Shown here: positions 8,333 to 18,469 of the stretch, in pieces
Numbering within the stretch: position 1 is the stretch's first letter
How the letters are laid out: every line of letters begins with the position of its first letter
Assembly (NCBI GenBank): GCA_963711255.1
Contig: CAVQDO010000021.1
Location: forward strand, 62,001 to 126,000
Length of the DNA: 64,000 bases
Source of the DNA: GCA-2746365 sp963711255
GTDB lineage: Bacteria; Pseudomonadota; Gammaproteobacteria; SZUA-229
Reading direction: 5' to 3'
Program-made: the position numbers and the translations under genes
Notes under the pieces: model-generated
Told to the model about the DNA's origin: nothing
What the model saw: the letters and a program-made list of their open reading frames with translations, nothing else
Databases searched by the model: none

Positions 8333-9988
8333 TTAGCCTTCTCTTACCGGCCGGTTTAACTTGTAGTAATTGATCAGGCCATTGCTGGAACTATCATGCG
8401 TATCGATGGTTTCAGCGGTGTCCAGCTGCTTCAGGATACCTGTCGCCATCTGCTTACCCAGCTCCACACCCCACTGGTCGAATGAGTTGATATTCCAGAT
8501 AACACCCTGAACAAATATCTTATGCTCATACAGTGCAATCAAAGTACCCAGTGTTTCCGGGTCCAGGCTGTTAAACAGAAAAGTACTGGTTGGCCGGTTA
8601 CCGGGAAAGACCTTATAAGGAAGCAATGCTTTTATCGCGTCTTCATCCATACCGCTGGCAGCAAGATCGGCATAAGCTTCTTCTTCAGTTTTACCCTTCA
8701 TCAGTGCTTCTGTCTGGGCAAACACATTAGACATTAAAGCGCGGTGATGCCTGGCAATGCAGCGAACGTTGGACACCGGGGCCAGAATATCAGAAGGCAC
8801 CAGTTTGGTGCCCTGGTGTAATAACTGGAAAAAAGCATGCTGACCGGCAATACCAATTTCACCGAACAGTACCGGTCCCGTGGTGTAGTCGACCGTCTCA
8901 CCCTGACGGTCGATATATTTTCCGTTACTTTCCATATCGGCCTGTTGCAGATAGGAGGGAAACTTATGTAAATGCTGATCATAGGGCAACACGGCGGTTG
9001 CTTCAGCTTTATAAAAGTTGTTATACCAGATGCCCAGCAAAGCCATTATTACCGGTATGTTTTCATTAAAAGGTGTATTTTTAAAATGGTTATCCGCTTC
9101 ATAGGCACCCTTCAATAATTTTTCAAAATTATCTTCACCAATCGCGATTACAATTGGCAGGCCAATCGCAGACCACAGCGAATAGCGTCCGCCTACCCAG
9201 TCCCACATTTTGAAAACATTATCTTCTGCAATACCAAATGCCAGCGCTGCATCAATATTGGAAGTAACCGCAGTAAAGTGTTTATGTATATATTTGTCAT
9301 TTCCCGCTTTATCAATATGCCACTGGCGAGCAGTTTCGGCGTTGACCATGGTATCCTGCGTGGTGAAACTCTTGGAAGCGATAATAAAAAAGGTTGTTTC
9401 CGGACTGAGAAATTCCAGCGTGTCATTAATGTGGTTTTCATCAATATTTGATACATAATGTATATTCAGGTCATGCAGCGAATACGGCCTTAATGCTTCC
9501 GTCACCATAAGCGGCCCCAGGTGAGAACCGCCAATACCGATATTAACCACATCAGTGATTGGCTGTCCGGCATAACCGCGCCACTTTCTGGTGCGTATTT
9601 CTTCAGCCAGTTTTTTTACGCGCTGATGCTCTTCACAGATTTCGGGCATAATATCAACACCATCAATCATTACCGGCTGGCCACTTCGATTTCTTAGCGC
9701 GGTATGTAAAACCGCCCGGTTCTCGGTATGATTAATCGCTTCGCCATCAAACATCTTTTTCATCCAGCCGCTAACATCACTGTCTACAGCCAACTGCTGC
9801 AGCAGCTCCATAGTCTCACTGCTGATAATGTTTTTAGAGTAATCAAATAAAATAGTATTTAGCTGCAACGAAAACCGTTCAAAGCGTTGCGGATCCTGAT
9901 CAAACATATCCCTCATGTGTGTCTGGCTAATCTCACCAAAATGTTCATTAAGTGCTTTCCAGATTGCAGATTCAGTTAATTTAGACAT
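8333..9988 (-). CDS. pgi: Glucose-6-phosphate isomerase
   Basis: The 551-residue length is typical of the bacterial/eukaryotic-type enzyme, which interconverts glucose-6-phosphate and fructose-6-phosphate in the cytosol. Signatures include GIGGSHLGPLM, FIIASKSFTTQDT, the VGGRYSLWSAIGLP segment and the C-terminal SFDQWGVELGK. It converges with the transporter gene (21-base gap) and diverges from ppdK. It joins the storage-sugar locus to glycolysis, because the glycogen/sucrose cluster lacks its own isomerase. Confidence 0.98.
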   Translation of the reverse strand: MSKLTESAIWKALNEHFGEISQTHMRDMFDQDPQRFERFSLQLNTILFDYSKNIISSETMELLQQLAVDSDVSGWMKKMFDGEAINHTENRAVLHTALRNRSGQPVMIDGVDIMPEICEEHQRVKKLAEEIRTRKWRGYAGQPITDVVNIGIGGSHLGPLMVTEALRPYSLHDLNIHYVSNIDENHINDTLEFLSPETTFFIIASKSFTTQDTMVNAETARQWHIDKAGNDKYIHKHFTAVTSNIDAALAFGIAEDNVFKMWDWVGGRYSLWSAIGLPIVIAIGEDNFEKLLKGAYEADNHFKNTPFNENIPVIMALLGIWYNNFYKAEATAVLPYDQHLHKFPSYLQQADMESNGKYIDRQGETVDYTTGPVLFGEIGIAGQHAFFQLLHQGTKLVPSDILAPVSNVRCIARHHRALMSNVFAQTEALMKGKTEEEAYADLAASGMDEDAIKALLPYKVFPGNRPTSTFLFNSLDPETLGTLIALYEHKIFVQGVIWNINSFDQWGVELGKQMATGILKQLDTAETIDTHDSSSNGLINYYKLNRPVREG

Positions 9989-10098
9989 AAGTATATTTTC
10001 AAGGTGTTGGGAAAAGTATCAGCTGACAGTATATAAATATTTACTAATATATGTAACCCTCAATGACAAAACTCCGCACTTCAATAGATTACTGATAG

Positions 10099-10112
10099 TT
10101 GACCTGCATCAA
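10099..10112 (+). promoter_or_regulatory. FNR/Anr-type operator upstream of ppdK
   Basis: TTGACCTGCATCAA matches the FNR consensus TTGAT-N4-ATCAA at 9 of 10 positions. Its centre (10105.5) is about 41 bp before a start point predicted from the -10-like TAAAAT at 10134-10139. This is the usual position for class II activation. Confidence 0.65.
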
Positions 10113-10187
10113 CACTGTGAATCAGGGTTCAACTAAAATCAACGACTGAATTTTTAATAACGATTTGAAATGTAAAGGGAGTATTGA

Positions 10188-12974
10188 ATGCCTGTTGATG
10201 CCGCAATTGAAACCTATGTCTATTCCTTTAAAGATGGCGACGGTAAGAATAAGAAGCTACTTGGTGGCAAAGGTGCAAACCTTTGTGAGATGACCCAAAT
10301 TGGCATCAATGTACCACCCGGTTTTGTCATTAGCACCGAAGCCTGCCTGGGATACCTGGCCACTGAAAAAAAGGACCTGCCTGCTAACCTGCTCGACCAG
10401 GTGCATGAGCAGATAAAATCTCTCGAACAGGCAACCGGAAAAGGTTTTGGTGACCCCGATAACATGCTGCTGTTATCAGTGCGCTCCGGTTCTGCCCTCT
10501 CCATGCCCGGCATGATGGACACCATCCTTAACCTTGGGCTTAACTCAAAAACACTCCCGGGCCTGATTAAACAAACCGGCAATGAACGATTTGCCTGGGA
10601 TGCTTACCGGCGTTTTGTACAGCTGTTTGGCAAAGTTGCCCTGGGCATTGCCGATGAAAAATTTGATAAACCTTTTGACGCCATCAAGAAACGTGAAGGC
10701 GTCAGCCAGGACACAGATCTGACTGCTGAAAACTTTCGTGAAATCACCGACATCTTTCTCGGCGTTGTGCACGATGAAACCGGCAGGCCATTTCCGGAAG
10801 ATGTTTACGAACAATTACAGCTCTCAATAAAGGCAGTATTTAATTCATGGCTGGGCAAGCGCGCCATTGATTACCGGCGTGAGTTTAAAATTACGCCGGA
10901 TATGGCTAACGGCACCGCGGTCAATATTCAGACCATGGTGTTTGGCAACATGGGCGACAACTGTGCTACCGGTGTTGGCTTTACGCGAAACCCGGGTACC
11001 GGTGAAAACGTCATGTTTGGTGAATACCTGATTAATGCCCAGGGTGAAGATGTGGTCGCCGGCATTCGTACACCCAAACCCGTGAATCAGCTGGAACTGG
11101 ATATGCCACAGATGTATAAGGAACTGGTGGCATTGCGTAACCGCCTGGAAGAGCACTACCACGAAGTACAGGATTATGAGTACACCATCGAGAATGGTGT
11201 ACTGTTCTGCCTGCAGACACGTGATGGCAAAATGAATGCAGCTGCGCGCGTACGCACTTCCCTGGAAATGCAAAACGAAGGACTGATTACTCGCGACCAG
11301 TCATTATTGCGTATCGACCCCGAAGAACTGGAACAACTATTACACCCGCGCCTCGACCCTGAATCAAAACAGGTACCTATCGCACAGGGACTGCCAGCTT
11401 CACCCGGGGCAGCTTCCGGTCGTATCGTATTTGATGCAGACCATGCTGAACGGGCACGCGATGCCGGCGAAAAAGTCATTCTGGTTCGTGAAGAAACCAA
11501 ACCGGAAGATATTCACGGATTTTTTGCCGCTGAAGGTGTATTAACCAGCCGCGGCGGTAAAACATCACATGCCGCAGTGGTTGCACGCGGCATGGGTAAA
11601 CCCTGCGTTGCCGGCGCTGAAGGCATTGTTGTCGATGTCGAAAAACATATCGCACAGGTCGGCGAAACGGTGCTGCACGAAGGTGACATCATTACCATTG
11701 ATGGTGCTAATGGCAATGTTTATCTCGGTGAGATCGATACCGTAGCGCCACAATTTTCAGACGAACTTCGCACCCTGCTCGGCTGGGCTGACGAAATTGC
11801 CGAACTGAAAATCATGAGCAACGCCGACACCATGGAGTCAGCCAGCCAGGCATCCGATTATGGTGCCATGGGCATTGGATTATGCCGCACCGAACGCATG
11901 TTTAACGCGCAGGACCGTTTACCGCTGGTGATTGATATGATCCTGGCAAAAGATAAAACAGACAGGCAACAGGCGTTGGACATACTGCGCCCGATTCAAC
12001 GCGCAGATTTCAAGGACCTGTTTAAAATTATGTCACCCAGACCGGTCACCATCCGCCTGCTGGATCCGCCTATTCACGAATTCCTGCCCAATGAAAAACA
12101 GCTGGAGCAGGAAATTGAGCACCTCTACCGTTTGCGCGAAACCGTCGAAGGCGTTAATGATTTAATGAACACCATGCAGTTGCTGAAACGCAAAGCCGAT
12201 GCCAAAGAACTGCCGAAGCCCTTCGCTCCCGGTGGACGTGAGCTGGTGGAATCTGCCATCGCCAAAAAGCAGCAAATGCTGCAAAAAGTTCGCGAACTGT
12301 TTGAAGTCAACCCGATGCTTGGCCACCGCGGTGTTCGCCTGGGCATTACCTACCCTGAAATTTATGAAATGCAGATTCGCGCTGTTCTTGAAGCGGCTGC
12401 CGAATGTAACAAGGAAGGTTTTAATGTATGCCCTGAAATCATGGTGCCGCAGGTTTGTACCGGTAAAGAACTTTCCTGGGTAAGAGAGATTGTTGACAAG
12501 GTACACGCTGAGGTCGAGGCGGAATATAACATCGAGCTGAAATTCAAATTTGGCTCCATGATCGAAGTGGTACGCGCCTGTATGCGCGCCGGCCGGCTGG
12601 CAGAAATTGCCGAGTTCTTCTCCTTCGGTACCAACGACCTGACACAGTCCAGTTTTTCATTCTCTCGTGAAGACGCAGAGAACAAATTCCTGCCACTGTA
12701 TGAAGAGAATAATATTCTGCAGGACAACCCGTTTGAAATACTGGACGTAAAAGGTGTCGGCCGCCTGATGGAAATCACTGTGCAATGGGGCCGTAAAACC
12801 AACCCGGATTTAAAAGTTGGTATATGCGGTGAACAGGGAGGACACCCGGAGTCCATCCGCTTCTGCCACCATATTGGCTTAAGTTATGTTTCCTGCTCGG
12901 CGCCACGAGTACCCATAGCCAGGCTGGCTGCAGCCCATGCCAAACTGATGGAAAATGATTACACCCTGGAGTAA
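10188..12974 (+). CDS. ppdK: Pyruvate, phosphate dikinase
   Basis: This 928-residue cytosolic enzyme interconverts pyruvate + ATP + Pi with PEP + AMP + PPi. The ATP-grasp N-terminal domain contains the GGKGANLCEM start and the SGSALSMPGMMDT segment. The swivelling phospho-histidine is in GGKTSHAAVVARG (about residue 455). The C-terminal PEP/pyruvate TIM barrel carries GLCRTERMF, the FGTNDLTQ segment and CGEQGGHPES near residue 880. Length is normal for the family (about 870-930). AAGGGAG six bases upstream of ATG 10188 supports the start. Location before pyruvate:ferredoxin oxidoreductase and the FNR-like box suggests a role at the PEP-pyruvate node in low oxygen. Confidence 0.98.
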   Translation: MPVDAAIETYVYSFKDGDGKNKKLLGGKGANLCEMTQIGINVPPGFVISTEACLGYLATEKKDLPANLLDQVHEQIKSLEQATGKGFGDPDNMLLLSVRSGSALSMPGMMDTILNLGLNSKTLPGLIKQTGNERFAWDAYRRFVQLFGKVALGIADEKFDKPFDAIKKREGVSQDTDLTAENFREITDIFLGVVHDETGRPFPEDVYEQLQLSIKAVFNSWLGKRAIDYRREFKITPDMANGTAVNIQTMVFGNMGDNCATGVGFTRNPGTGENVMFGEYLINAQGEDVVAGIRTPKPVNQLELDMPQMYKELVALRNRLEEHYHEVQDYEYTIENGVLFCLQTRDGKMNAAARVRTSLEMQNEGLITRDQSLLRIDPEELEQLLHPRLDPESKQVPIAQGLPASPGAASGRIVFDADHAERARDAGEKVILVREETKPEDIHGFFAAEGVLTSRGGKTSHAAVVARGMGKPCVAGAEGIVVDVEKHIAQVGETVLHEGDIITIDGANGNVYLGEIDTVAPQFSDELRTLLGWADEIAELKIMSNADTMESASQASDYGAMGIGLCRTERMFNAQDRLPLVIDMILAKDKTDRQQALDILRPIQRADFKDLFKIMSPRPVTIRLLDPPIHEFLPNEKQLEQEIEHLYRLRETVEGVNDLMNTMQLLKRKADAKELPKPFAPGGRELVESAIAKKQQMLQKVRELFEVNPMLGHRGVRLGITYPEIYEMQIRAVLEAAAECNKEGFNVCPEIMVPQVCTGKELSWVREIVDKVHAEVEAEYNIELKFKFGSMIEVVRACMRAGRLAEIAEFFSFGTNDLTQSSFSFSREDAENKFLPLYEENNILQDNPFEILDVKGVGRLMEITVQWGRKTNPDLKVGICGEQGGHPESIRFCHHIGLSYVSCSAPRVPIARLAAAHAKLMENDYTLE

Positions 12975-13330
12975 GCTGCCTTAAAGTTACTTCTAGGCTT
13001 AATAAATACATATAAATCAATTATTTATTATATATAGTTAATAATTTATTTAAGTATTGCTTCATGAAGATGGCGTTCAGGACAACGTAGTCGTCGCCCG
13101 CCTGCTAACGATGGCAGTATTCCATTAGAACCCGGCAGGACAGAGTGAAGCTGTCCGCATTGCCGGTTTGGGTAAGGTTAAGTGTTTCGGCTTTTTGCAT
13201 TAGTTAGCAGCCACAAATGCTGACATGCAAAGAAGCAGTTTGCACATAACACTACCTCTGAATTAACGCAGTAAGCCGCAGCATGCTGGCGAACGATTAC
13301 AGGCAAAGATATTAAGTCGGAAATAACACT
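12975..13330 (+). ncRNA. Possible structured leader RNA before the pyruvate:ferredoxin oxidoreductase gene
   Basis: This 356-base gap holds no gene but shows nested complementarity. CTGCTAAC (13102-13109) can pair with GTTAGCAG (13203-13210) as a closing helix. Inside it are a 4-bp hairpin (13111-13125) and a long hairpin in which CCGGCA + GGACAG (13132-13143) pair with CTGTCC (13151-13156) and TGCCGG (13161-13166), with a GCAT bulge. A TATATA-like box lies near 13028-13040. The element matches no riboswitch consensus I know, including TPP. It could be a leader, an sRNA or a terminator-like fold. Confidence 0.35.
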
Positions 13331-16300
13331 ATGAACAAAGTTGAAAGTTTAAAAAGCAATATAAATAAAGATGAGTCTGCTTCGAAACCGGAAGGTACAG
13401 CAAGCAATACGGAAACTAACAACTCGAAAATAACCTGCAAATACCCGGGTATTGAAACCGTCATTCATGGCAATGGTGCAATTGCCCATGTTATGGGACA
13501 CGTCTGCGGCGGGGTAATCGGTTATCCCATCACGCCCTCAACCGAGATTTCCGAACTGTTCGAAGCCTACCGTGCCAAGGGCGGCTGCAATGTCTGGGGC
13601 AAACATCCTTTTTTCTTTGAACCCGAAGGTGAGCACTCAGCACAGAGCGGTGCCATGGGGGCGACTTTAACCGGTGGACGCTTTATTTCGAATGCTTCTT
13701 CAAGCCAGGGCGTACTCTATGGACTTGAATCGCATTATGTAACCGTTGGCAAAAAAGTTGGAGGCTTTGTCTTACAGGTAGCCGCGCGCGCTGTATCCAA
13801 ACATTCATTGAACGTTATGGCAGGACACGATGATGTCTACGCCCTGCTGCCTTCAGGTTACACCATTTTATTTGGCAGCAATCCACAGGAAGCAGCAGAT
13901 CTGGCTGCCATCGCTTATCGTGTCAGCTCACTGTCGATGGTACCGGTAACCAATGCAATGGATGGTTTCGCCACCAGCCATATGCAATGTGAAACCTTAT
14001 TACCCGAGCCTGAACTGCTGAAAGAATTTCTCGGTGACCCGTCAGGCCGTATCAAATCGCCGACGGTTGCACAGGAAATGTTATATGGCGCCAAGGGTCG
14101 TGTTTATCAGCTAAAACAATACCTGGGTAAACATAGTGGTGACTTACAAGCAGCCAGCCTGTCGGCAATCAATGATTATTTAGACAGTCATGCCGATGCC
14201 ATTGAAACAGATAACACAGGCGACAGGGTGCCAGAAACACTGGCATGGATACCTGAAGAACTGCATGGCCAGTGGCAAAGACAGTGGACAAACGCTTTCG
14301 AGAAAGGCACCCGGCAGCTGGTTCCAGCCATGGTTGATATTAATAACCCAGGCCTTACTGGCGGTGTTCAAAACCAGCCCGATTTTCAGGCCGGCCTGGT
14401 CGACCATAAAACTCATTTCGTTAACGAGATTCCGCATTTCGTCAGGCAGGCCATGGATGAATATGGCGAGCTGACCGGACGCAAGTACAAACCGGTACAG
14501 ACATTTTTGGCTGACGATGCAGAACACGTCATTGTCGGCCTGGGATCAGTAACCGATGATGCCGAAGCCGTTGCCAGTTACCTGCGCAGCCAGGGTAAAA
14601 AAGTTGGTGTCATCTCAATCAAAATGCTGCAGCCGTTCCCCGAAGGCGAACTGGTTGCCGCGCTGGATGGTAAAAAAGCCGTGACTGTGCTGGAGCGCTC
14701 GGAAGTGACTGCCTTAACCAACCTGGTTACCCAGTCACTGTTCAAAGCACGCGAGAACAATGATCTGATACGCCACACAGGCATCCCGCCCATTGACAGC
14801 CTGCCGAAAATCAGCACCGGCATCTTTGGTGTTGGCGGACATGATTTACAGCCCCGCCACCTGATCGCCGCTTACAAAAACATGGAAAGCACACTTAACG
14901 TTCCTTTCTTCTACCTGGGCTCACAGTTCTTTGAAAAAAATCCGTCACCAGGCAATGCAGAAATGCAGAAGCAGCTCAGGCAGGCTTATCCAGAAACCGA
15001 GTTTATGGCACTGGAAACAGCAGAGAACCCCAGTTTGCTGCCGGCAGATGCATTCCGCATCCGTTTCCATTCGGTCGGCGGTTATGGAACCATCGCATCC
15101 GGCAAACTGCTGACCGATATTCTCGCCGGCGTACTCGGTTTGCATTCTAAATCAGCACCTAAATACGGTTCTGAAAAAAGCGGTGCACCGACTAACTTTT
15201 ATATCACCCTGAGTCCTGAACCGATAAAAATTACCAATGCTGAACTGGAAGATGTAGAAATCGTCGTTTCCCCCGACCATAAAGTTTTCAGTCACACCAA
15301 TCCCCTGCTTGGCCTGGTCGAAGGCGGTACTTTAATCATACAGTCGCATCACACACCCATTGAAGTATGGAAAGAACTGCCTGCCTTTGCACGCAAAGTT
15401 ATTCGAGAGAAAAGTATTAATCTTTATGTCATCGATGCTTTTGGTGTAGCGAAAAAACATGCACCGGTTCCTGAACTGGAAATTCGTATGATGGGCATTG
15501 CATTCATCGGCGCCATTTGCGGTAATGTCGACCGTATCTCTGCCGGCAGATCCGAAGCTGCGATACTGGAAAAAGTCGAACAGCAGATAACGAAAAAATT
15601 CGGCGCCAAAGGTAAAACTGTCGTCGACAGTAACATGAAGGTGGTGCGTGACGGTCTCGAAGCAACCAGCAAGATTGATTACAGCACAGAAGAATTTAAA
15701 CAGGCTGAAAAACTTGTCGCCGTGGTGAGCGGTCCCGGTGTTGAAGTTTCTGCAGCCATGTCTGGCGGCACTGGCAGTTCGGTAACGAACGGTCTGTTCG
15801 ACACGAACTATTACAATGATATTCTGTCCGACCGCATCAAAGACGGCAGTGTCGGCGAAGCACCGGTAATGCCCGGCACCGGTATGTTCATTCCTGTCGC
15901 ATCCGCTGCCTGGAAAGACAAAGGTATGTTCCGGCTTAATGTGCCTAAATACACAGCGCACCTCTGCACCGGCTGCATGGAGTGCACAGTCGTCTGCCCG
16001 GATGCTGCCATACCCAATACCGTGCATGAGATTCATGATCTGCTGCTGACAGCCATTAACAAACTGGATATTACCGAACAGCATAAAACCCAGATGAGCA
16101 GCCAGGTCTTTCCACTGACCAAAGCGATACGTGATCTTTACCGTAACCTGATTGGCAAAGATGAAAGCACATTCAGTGAAATCGTCAGGCAGTCACTTTC
16201 AAGCCTGGGAATAGACAACGCCAGTCTGAAACGTGATTATGAAAAGATGACCGAGGCGCTTGAGTGTTTTCCTGTAGCCAAGACTCGTCCCTTCTTCGAT

Positions 16301-18457
16301 GCCATGGAGAAAAATGAACCGGGTTCAGGCGGTCTCTATTCGGTCAACATCGATCCCTGGAAATGTACCGGTTGCGGGGAATGTGTTGATGTCTGCGGAC
16401 CGGGCGCATTGAGTGTAGAAAGACAGAGCAGCCTGTTGCAGGCCGAGATGAGTAAGAACTTCGAGTTCCTCAGCAAGCTGCCCAATACGGCCGCCCGCTT
16501 CACTGAAAATGCCATCCTGCCCGGTGGTGACAATAAGCGACTGCTTCTCGATCACGACAATTATTACGCGATGACGGGTGGCCATGGTGCCTGCCGCGGC
16601 TGTGGTGAAGTAACAGCGATTCGCATGCTGACCGCAACCAACAAGGCGATCCACGAGAAAAAACGCAAAACGCATATCATTGAACTGGAAGCCCTGCTTA
16701 CAAAACTGAAGGCTAAACTCGACAATATACCGTCAGATGATAATGACCCTGGTCGTGTGCAGCGCATACAGAAAACCATCGGCGTGCTTGAAAAACGCCT
16801 CTACCTGTTCGAGAGTGGACCGACAGGAAACGGTCCCTCTTTTGCCGCATTCGCCAATGCGACCGGCTGCAGCAGTGTTTATGCCTCCACCTTCCCGTCC
16901 AATCCTTATAAAGACCCCTGGGTTAACAGCCTGTTCCAGGATACGCCGGCAGTGGCCAAGGGAATGTTTGAAGGCTTCTGCGCGACCGCTGTTGAAGATT
17001 TTACGGCCCTGCGCACTGCCAAACTGGACCTGGAAGACCTGTATGATCCGGAATTTCATGACAGCTTATACCGATGCTTTAACTGGCATCATTTTTCCAA
17101 AGATGAGCTTTCCATGTTGCCGGCTGTTATTAGTATGGGCGGTGACGGCGCAACTTACGACATTGGTTTCGGCGCGTTATCGCGGGTACTTGTCTCAGCC
17201 ACACCGATCAAAGTTGTAGTACTCAATACCGGCGCATACTCTAATACCGGCGGACAGACCTCTACCGCAAGTTATACCGCGCAGGATTCTGACCTGACCC
17301 GTTTTGGTGTCGCCCATAGCGGCAAACATGAAGACCGCAAGGAGCTGGGACTGATTGCCGCCTTCCACCCGAAGGTGCTGGTGATACAGACCAATGCTGC
17401 TTTGCAAAGCCACTTCATGAAAAATGTTATGGATTTTCTCACCTATAACGAGTCACCGGCAGTGTTCGACACCTACACTACCTGTCAGCCTGAACATGGC
17501 ATTGCAGATGATGCCGGCAGCCGGCATGCAACGCTGGCAGTCGAAAGCCGGATGAGCCCGGTTTTTGTTCACGACCCGCGCCGTGGTGATACCCTTGCCG
17601 AACGTTTCTCACTGGAAGGAAACCCGGAGATCGGTAAGGACTGGATAACTAAACCGCTGGAATATATCGATGATGACGGCAATGGCGCCCTGCTGGAAAT
17701 ACCTTTCACGGCAGCAGATTTCGCCCTGAAAGAAGGCCGCTTTAAAAAACATTTTCACGCCGTTACCCAGGATGATGATCCGTGCCCGATCGATGAATAC
17801 ATTGATCTCAGTGAAAACGACCGCTACGGCAAGGTGCCTTTTATCTGGTCAACCACCGCCCAGGGAAAACTGATCAAACTCACCATGACCTCAGCCATGG
17901 TCGATCTGACCAGAGAACGCCGCAGAAACTGGCGCATGCTCGAATACCTCGCGGGGCTGAATGTCGAACGCATGCAGGCAGAACACCGCCGACAACTTGA
18001 AAACTGGCAGCAGAAATATCAGCAGACCAATATCGCACGTGAAGACTCTATCGATTCTATCGCGCGTGGTATGGCCGAATTAGCCAGTATTTCAGGCGCA
18101 CCGGTATCAGCTACCGACAAGGTGATACCCGTCACCATGAGCCCTGCCGATTCATCTGCAGGCAGCAGCGTAACGTCAGGCGCTGCACCTGCAGATAACG
18201 CCGCGGCGGCCGGCGACCTGGTAGAAATCGCTGAAAGTGACCTGGCCAAGTGCACAAACTGCAAGACCTGTTACCAGGATCTCGGCGAGCTGTTTGAAAA
18301 GACAACAATCATGGTCGACGGCTCGGCCAAAGAGATAAGCCGGGTAATACCCGGAATTTTTGATAACATAGAAATTACCCCGGAACTGGTACAACGCGCA
18401 TCAAGAGTTGCCGATGAATGTGATGCTGAAATCATCCGCTTTCACGCACCAGCTTAA
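13331..18457 (+). CDS. Pyruvate:ferredoxin oxidoreductase, single-chain, extended 1708-residue form
   Basis: The enzyme oxidatively decarboxylates pyruvate with CoA to acetyl-CoA and transfers electrons to ferredoxin or flavodoxin. Domains in order: pyrimidine-binding alpha domain (about 40-300, GGVIGYPITPSTE), transketolase C-like domain (about 390-530), gamma domain (about 570-800, VGGYGTIASG), two 4Fe-4S motifs (CTGCMECTVVCP near 879 and CTGCGECVDVCG near 1013), then the TPP-binding domain (GGHGACRGCGE near 1082; GGDGATYDIGFG near 1270; SNTGGQTSTAS near 1302). Classical NifJ proteins are about 1170-1200 residues. The extra length includes a helical insert (about 1100-1165) and a C-terminal extension with CTNCKTC near 1640, a possible further Fe-S site. 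A Gly/Ala/Ser-rich linker precedes it. The Nfn-like flavoprotein gene follows 12 bases later. The exact 2-oxoacid is inferred. Confidence 0.9.
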   Translation: MNKVESLKSNINKDESASKPEGTASNTETNNSKITCKYPGIETVIHGNGAIAHVMGHVCGGVIGYPITPSTEISELFEAYRAKGGCNVWGKHPFFFEPEGEHSAQSGAMGATLTGGRFISNASSSQGVLYGLESHYVTVGKKVGGFVLQVAARAVSKHSLNVMAGHDDVYALLPSGYTILFGSNPQEAADLAAIAYRVSSLSMVPVTNAMDGFATSHMQCETLLPEPELLKEFLGDPSGRIKSPTVAQEMLYGAKGRVYQLKQYLGKHSGDLQAASLSAINDYLDSHADAIETDNTGDRVPETLAWIPEELHGQWQRQWTNAFEKGTRQLVPAMVDINNPGLTGGVQNQPDFQAGLVDHKTHFVNEIPHFVRQAMDEYGELTGRKYKPVQTFLADDAEHVIVGLGSVTDDAEAVASYLRSQGKKVGVISIKMLQPFPEGELVAALDGKKAVTVLERSEVTALTNLVTQSLFKARENNDLIRHTGIPPIDSLPKISTGIFGVGGHDLQPRHLIAAYKNMESTLNVPFFYLGSQFFEKNPSPGNAEMQKQLRQAYPETEFMALETAENPSLLPADAFRIRFHSVGGYGTIASGKLLTDILAGVLGLHSKSAPKYGSEKSGAPTNFYITLSPEPIKITNAELEDVEIVVSPDHKVFSHTNPLLGLVEGGTLIIQSHHTPIEVWKELPAFARKVIREKSINLYVIDAFGVAKKHAPVPELEIRMMGIAFIGAICGNVDRISAGRSEAAILEKVEQQITKKFGAKGKTVVDSNMKVVRDGLEATSKIDYSTEEFKQAEKLVAVVSGPGVEVSAAMSGGTGSSVTNGLFDTNYYNDILSDRIKDGSVGEAPVMPGTGMFIPVASAAWKDKGMFRLNVPKYTAHLCTGCMECTVVCPDAAIPNTVHEIHDLLLTAINKLDITEQHKTQMSSQVFPLTKAIRDLYRNLIGKDESTFSEIVRQSLSSLGIDNASLKRDYEKMTEALECFPVAKTRPFFDAMEKNEPGSGGLYSVNIDPWKCTGCGECVDVCGPGALSVERQSSLLQAEMSKNFEFLSKLPNTAARFTENAILPGGDNKRLLLDHDNYYAMTGGHGACRGCGEVTAIRMLTATNKAIHEKKRKTHIIELEALLTKLKAKLDNIPSDDNDPGRVQRIQKTIGVLEKRLYLFESGPTGNGPSFAAFANATGCSSVYASTFPSNPYKDPWVNSLFQDTPAVAKGMFEGFCATAVEDFTALRTAKLDLEDLYDPEFHDSLYRCFNWHHFSKDELSMLPAVISMGGDGATYDIGFGALSRVLVSATPIKVVVLNTGAYSNTGGQTSTASYTAQDSDLTRFGVAHSGKHEDRKELGLIAAFHPKVLVIQTNAALQSHFMKNVMDFLTYNESPAVFDTYTTCQPEHGIADDAGSRHATLAVESRMSPVFVHDPRRGDTLAERFSLEGNPEIGKDWITKPLEYIDDDGNGALLEIPFTAADFALKEGRFKKHFHAVTQDDDPCPIDEYIDLSENDRYGKVPFIWSTTAQGKLIKLTMTSAMVDLTRERRRNWRMLEYLAGLNVERMQAEHRRQLENWQQKYQQTNIAREDSIDSIARGMAELASISGAPVSATDKVIPVTMSPADSSAGSSVTSGAAPADNAAAAGDLVEIAESDLAKCTNCKTCYQDLGELFEKTTIMVDGSAKEISRVIPGIFDNIEITPELVQRASRVADECDAEIIRFHAPA

Positions 18458-18469
18458 GTGAGGTCAACC

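Noticed and set aside
12990..13330. TPP riboswitch before the TPP-dependent PFOR
   Set aside because: The conserved CTGAGA and ACCTGAT-type blocks were not found in either strand.
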